Made by a program: the position numbers and the translations under genes | In this document: positions 11,894 through 13,918 of the stretch, piece after piece | How the letters are laid out: the number at the start of each line of letters is the position of its first letter | Numbering within the stretch: position 1 is the stretch's first letter | The notes under the pieces: model-generated | Database searches by the model: none | What the model saw: only the letters and a program-made list of their open reading frames with translations | Told to the model about the DNA's origin: nothing | Source: Patescibacteria group bacterium | GTDB lineage: Bacteria > Patescibacteriota > Microgenomatia > Levybacterales > UBA12049 | Assembly: GCA_023485715.1 (NCBI GenBank) | Contig: JAMCZG010000067.1 | Span: 1-13,918 of the forward strand | DNA length: 13,918 nt | Direction of reading: 5' to 3'

Positions 11894-12099
11894 AACGTTA
11901 CTACCCGATAAGGAGTATCTTTTAGGGCATTTATAATTTTGTCTATTCCAATGGTTTCCTCGGATTCGATAGTTGCTTCTCCCGAATCAAGATTTACGCT
12001 AACTGAAATAACCCCCGTGATTGCGGAAATTTTTTTCTCCGAAAGTTTTTTGCAAGCCGGACAGGTCAGTCCCGATATTCTAAATATTAATGTTTTCAT
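11890..12099 (-). CDS. copZ: CopZ-like copper chaperone (HMA domain)
   Basis: 69 residues forming a single HMA domain with the metal site GLTCPACKK (C13, C16). The rest of the sequence has the expected beta-alpha-beta pattern (VISVSVNLDSGEATI, IDKIINALKDTPYRVV). Such proteins carry Cu(I) in the cytoplasm and hand it to the N-terminal domains of CopA. The gene starts one base after the stop of the HMA-UreH-cupredoxin gene and its TGA overlaps the copA ATG, so all three are one operon. No good Shine-Dalgarno is present, so translation probably depends on coupling. Confidence 0.85.
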   Translation of the reverse strand: MKTLIFRISGLTCPACKKLSEKKISAITGVISVSVNLDSGEATIESEETIGIDKIINALKDTPYRVVTL

Positions 12100-12100
12100 T

Positions 12101-13918
12101 TTAATTAACTTCTATTTGTCCTCTTGGAACACCCATAGCACACGTAATATTAAAGATTCCTTTTTTTGTGGGTGTAAAATCGAAAGTCGTTGATTGTCCT
12201 TTTGAAAATACTTCTATTTGGTTCGTTAAGCCGGGTATGGTAACAGATCCCATGCAACCTACGCCATCGTCTTTTGCTTCAATTTCAAATTTTACAGGCT
12301 GATTTGCTCGAACAACAAACCTATTCGGAACAATGTCATTGTCTAAATCGTATACTGCTTTAATTAATTGTACATCTCCTTGATTGGTTACCTCTCCAGC
12401 AGTTACCGTATTAGTGTTTGACGGATTTTTTTTAGCTCCGCAGCCACCACCGCCTCCGCCGCAGCCACCGCATCCTCCACCTCCACTACCTCCACACGAT
12501 TGTCCTGCTCCCGGATTTGCCGTGGTGGTATTTTGAACATTTTGATCCGCAACCGGAGCTTCTGTATTGGGAGAACTGGAATTATTATCAACGACTTCGA
12601 AATAACCTGTATACATTCCCATAGAACAGGAGAAGCGAATAATTCCGGTTTCATCTGGATTAAATTCGATTACATTTTCCCCGGCTTGAAGAATTTGTCT
12701 GACACCGAGTCCCTGGGAAACAATACTCGCGGCACAACTATTGGGCACCTCTGATGTAATAATCCATTTAACAGGAATTCCTTTTTTAATCGTAAAACTA
12801 TTAGGGACATAACCAGAGTTATCCTGTATCATTCGAACCTCCTGAACTCCGTTAATCAATTTTACGTTGTCGTCCTGATAAGAATTTGCCGACACCTTGT
12901 TTGATTTTCCAAAAACCTGAAAAACATCAGGATTGATTCCAAGAAGATTGAAACCATTCGAAATATTAAATATCGCCAGAAATATTACTACAATCCCGAC
13001 TGTTCTGAAAAAAAACTTTGCGGCTTGACCTTTAATGAAAGATGTTAATCCGCCAACACTTAGGAGTCCAGGTGCAGTACCGATGGCAAACACGCCCATG
13101 GTTAGGGCACCGATAGCCGGGCTTCCCGTGCTCATCGCGTATAACTGCATCGCCTGCGTAAAGCCGCAAGGCAGGAAAAACGTCAAAGCCCCCATTATCG
13201 CGGCGTTTTTGTTGCTGTATTCAACCTCTGACCGATCCTTTATGCCGAGCATTCTACTTAAACCTTTGGGCATGGTGAAAGATATTTTTTTTAGAATCGG
13301 AAAAATATCGATAAGTTGACTGCCTAATAAAAACATAACCAGCCCTACGACAACAATCATGATTCCCAAAACGGACGTTGATAGTTGGAAAAATGATCCT
13401 GCATATCCGATTAATCCTCCCAAAATAAAAAAAGACAAAATCCGGCCAATATTAAAAAATAAATGGGGTTTAAATTTTTCCATTCCCGTTGCGTTTGGGT
13501 GTTTTTCGGAGTAACGCGCCGAGGCTCCTAAAACTAAACCACCTACTAAAGCCATGCAACTTGAAATACCGGCTGTTAATCCTATAAGAAGTACGACTGG
13601 AAGGCTGGAATAATTTCCGGAAATTGAGCTTGTAAGATTTAAGACATCAGACGTTTTTAATATTAAAAATATAAATAAAACGATTAAAAACGCTATGGAT
13701 AATTCGATATAATCGTAATAGTTCCTTGATATGAATTGCAATTTTTCCTTACCTAAGGCATATCCCGCACTTTCAATAGCATTTTTGAGTGCGCTATAAT
13801 TAAGTTGTCCCTCGTAATATATCTCCGCGGTTCCTGCCTGATGGTTTAAGTAAGCTTTTTTTATTCCGGGAATTTTTGCGAGTTCGTCTTCGATTAATAT
13901 CTCGCAAGAAACGCAGTA
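12101..13918 (-). CDS. HMA / UreH-like (TauE/SafE-type) transporter / double cupredoxin fusion, 5'-truncated
   Basis: 605 residues are visible and the reading frame stays open to the window edge, so the true start lies outside; a TTG at 13741 is not a likely start. Order: an HMA domain truncated at its N-terminus (CVSCEILIEDEL, bases 13740-13918); a multi-pass UreH/DsbD-like module (about 13000-13700) with small-residue helices such as GLTAGISSCMALVGG; a first cupredoxin domain (about 12590-12880) with SCAAS and FSCSMGM; a linker rich in Gly with four Cys (about 12436-12510); and a second cupredoxin domain (12104-12400) with GCMGS and TCAMGV. The likely task is passing copper across or out of the membrane to extracytoplasmic cupredoxin sites. 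Each cupredoxin shows Cys, Cys and Met where classical type-1 sites use His. It precedes copZ by one base. Confidence 0.88.
   Translation of the reverse strand, partial: YCVSCEILIEDELAKIPGIKKAYLNHQAGTAEIYYEGQLNYSALKNAIESAGYALGKEKLQFISRNYYDYIELSIAFLIVLFIFLILKTSDVLNLTSSISGNYSSLPVVLLIGLTAGISSCMALVGGLVLGASARYSEKHPNATGMEKFKPHLFFNIGRILSFFILGGLIGYAGSFFQLSTSVLGIMIVVVGLVMFLLGSQLIDIFPILKKISFTMPKGLSRMLGIKDRSEVEYSNKNAAIMGALTFFLPCGFTQAMQLYAMSTGSPAIGALTMGVFAIGTAPGLLSVGGLTSFIKGQAAKFFFRTVGIVVIFLAIFNISNGFNLLGINPDVFQVFGKSNKVSANSYQDDNVKLINGVQEVRMIQDNSGYVPNSFTIKKGIPVKWIITSEVPNSCAASIVSQGLGVRQILQAGENVIEFNPDETGIIRFSCSMGMYTGYFEVVDNNSSSPNTEAPVADQNVQNTTTANPGAGQSCGGSGGGGCGGCGGGGGGCGAKKNPSNTNTVTAGEVTNQGDVQLIKAVYDLDNDIVPNRFVVRANQPVKFEIEAKDDGVGCMGSVTIPGLTNQIEVFSKGQSTTFDFTPTKKGIFNITCAMGVPRGQIEVN

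Noticed and set aside
13739..13741. TTG as the start codon of the UreH-like fusion gene
   Set aside because: The frame continues upstream without a stop into a clear HMA domain (CVSCEIL...) up to the window edge, so the gene is truncated by the window.

Overview
The window reads as AT-rich DNA from a small-genome bacterium, most likely a member of the Candidate Phyla Radiation (Patescibacteria, Microgenomates-like). This is an inference. It rests on tightly packed short genes, tRNA genes without an encoded CCA, many small membrane proteins, a DUF2207 protein with a poly-Gly tail, an HMA/UreH-like/cupredoxin fusion, and promoters whose -10 box lies directly in front of the start codon. TGA is used as a stop throughout, so the code is the standard bacterial one.

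Region 1 (1-2340, minus strand) is a compressed accessory cassette of seven overlapping or abutting small genes: an HTH protein, a 46-aa protein, a 40-aa membrane protein, a Cys-rich protein, a Zn-ribbon-like protein, an MT-A70 adenine methyltransferase and a PD-(D/E)XK-like protein. It looks phage- or plasmid-derived. Its downstream end carries a perfect 106-bp inverted repeat (9-114 and 417-522) enclosing the nuclease-like gene. That is either a contig-end hairpin artefact or an invertible segment.

Region 2 (2368-4550, plus strand) has a normal tRNA-Leu(UAA), three small membrane proteins, and a CHASE3 sensor protein whose C-terminal half resembles a histidine kinase without the phospho-acceptor His and without the ATP-binding N and G boxes.

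Region 3 (4650-5782, minus strand) has a histidine phosphatase and a tRNA-His(GUG) with unusual D- and T-loops. A GIY-YIG gene sits directly against the tRNA 3' end. It is bracketed by inverted TTCGACAAGCTCA-type motifs and by a 16-bp direct repeat that duplicates the tRNA 3' end. This looks like a miniature GIY-YIG mobile element of about 370 bp, and it is the most interesting candidate system here.

Region 4 (5868-9102) has an unknown gene converging on a DUF2207 membrane protein, a membrane-anchored extracytoplasmic protein, and maf. The last two are divergent and share a single -35 box.

Region 5 (9104-13918, minus strand) is a copper-handling operon: an HMA/UreH-like transporter/double-cupredoxin fusion (start outside the window), a CopZ-like chaperone and a CopA-type Cu(+) ATPase, joined by 1-nt and ATGA junctions. 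It would move Cu(I) from chaperone domains to membrane export and extracytoplasmic cupredoxins.

A theme across regions 2-4 is probable leaderless transcription: for seven genes a -10 hexamer ends 6-9 nt before the start codon. Clear Shine-Dalgarno sequences are found mainly in the region 1 cassette.
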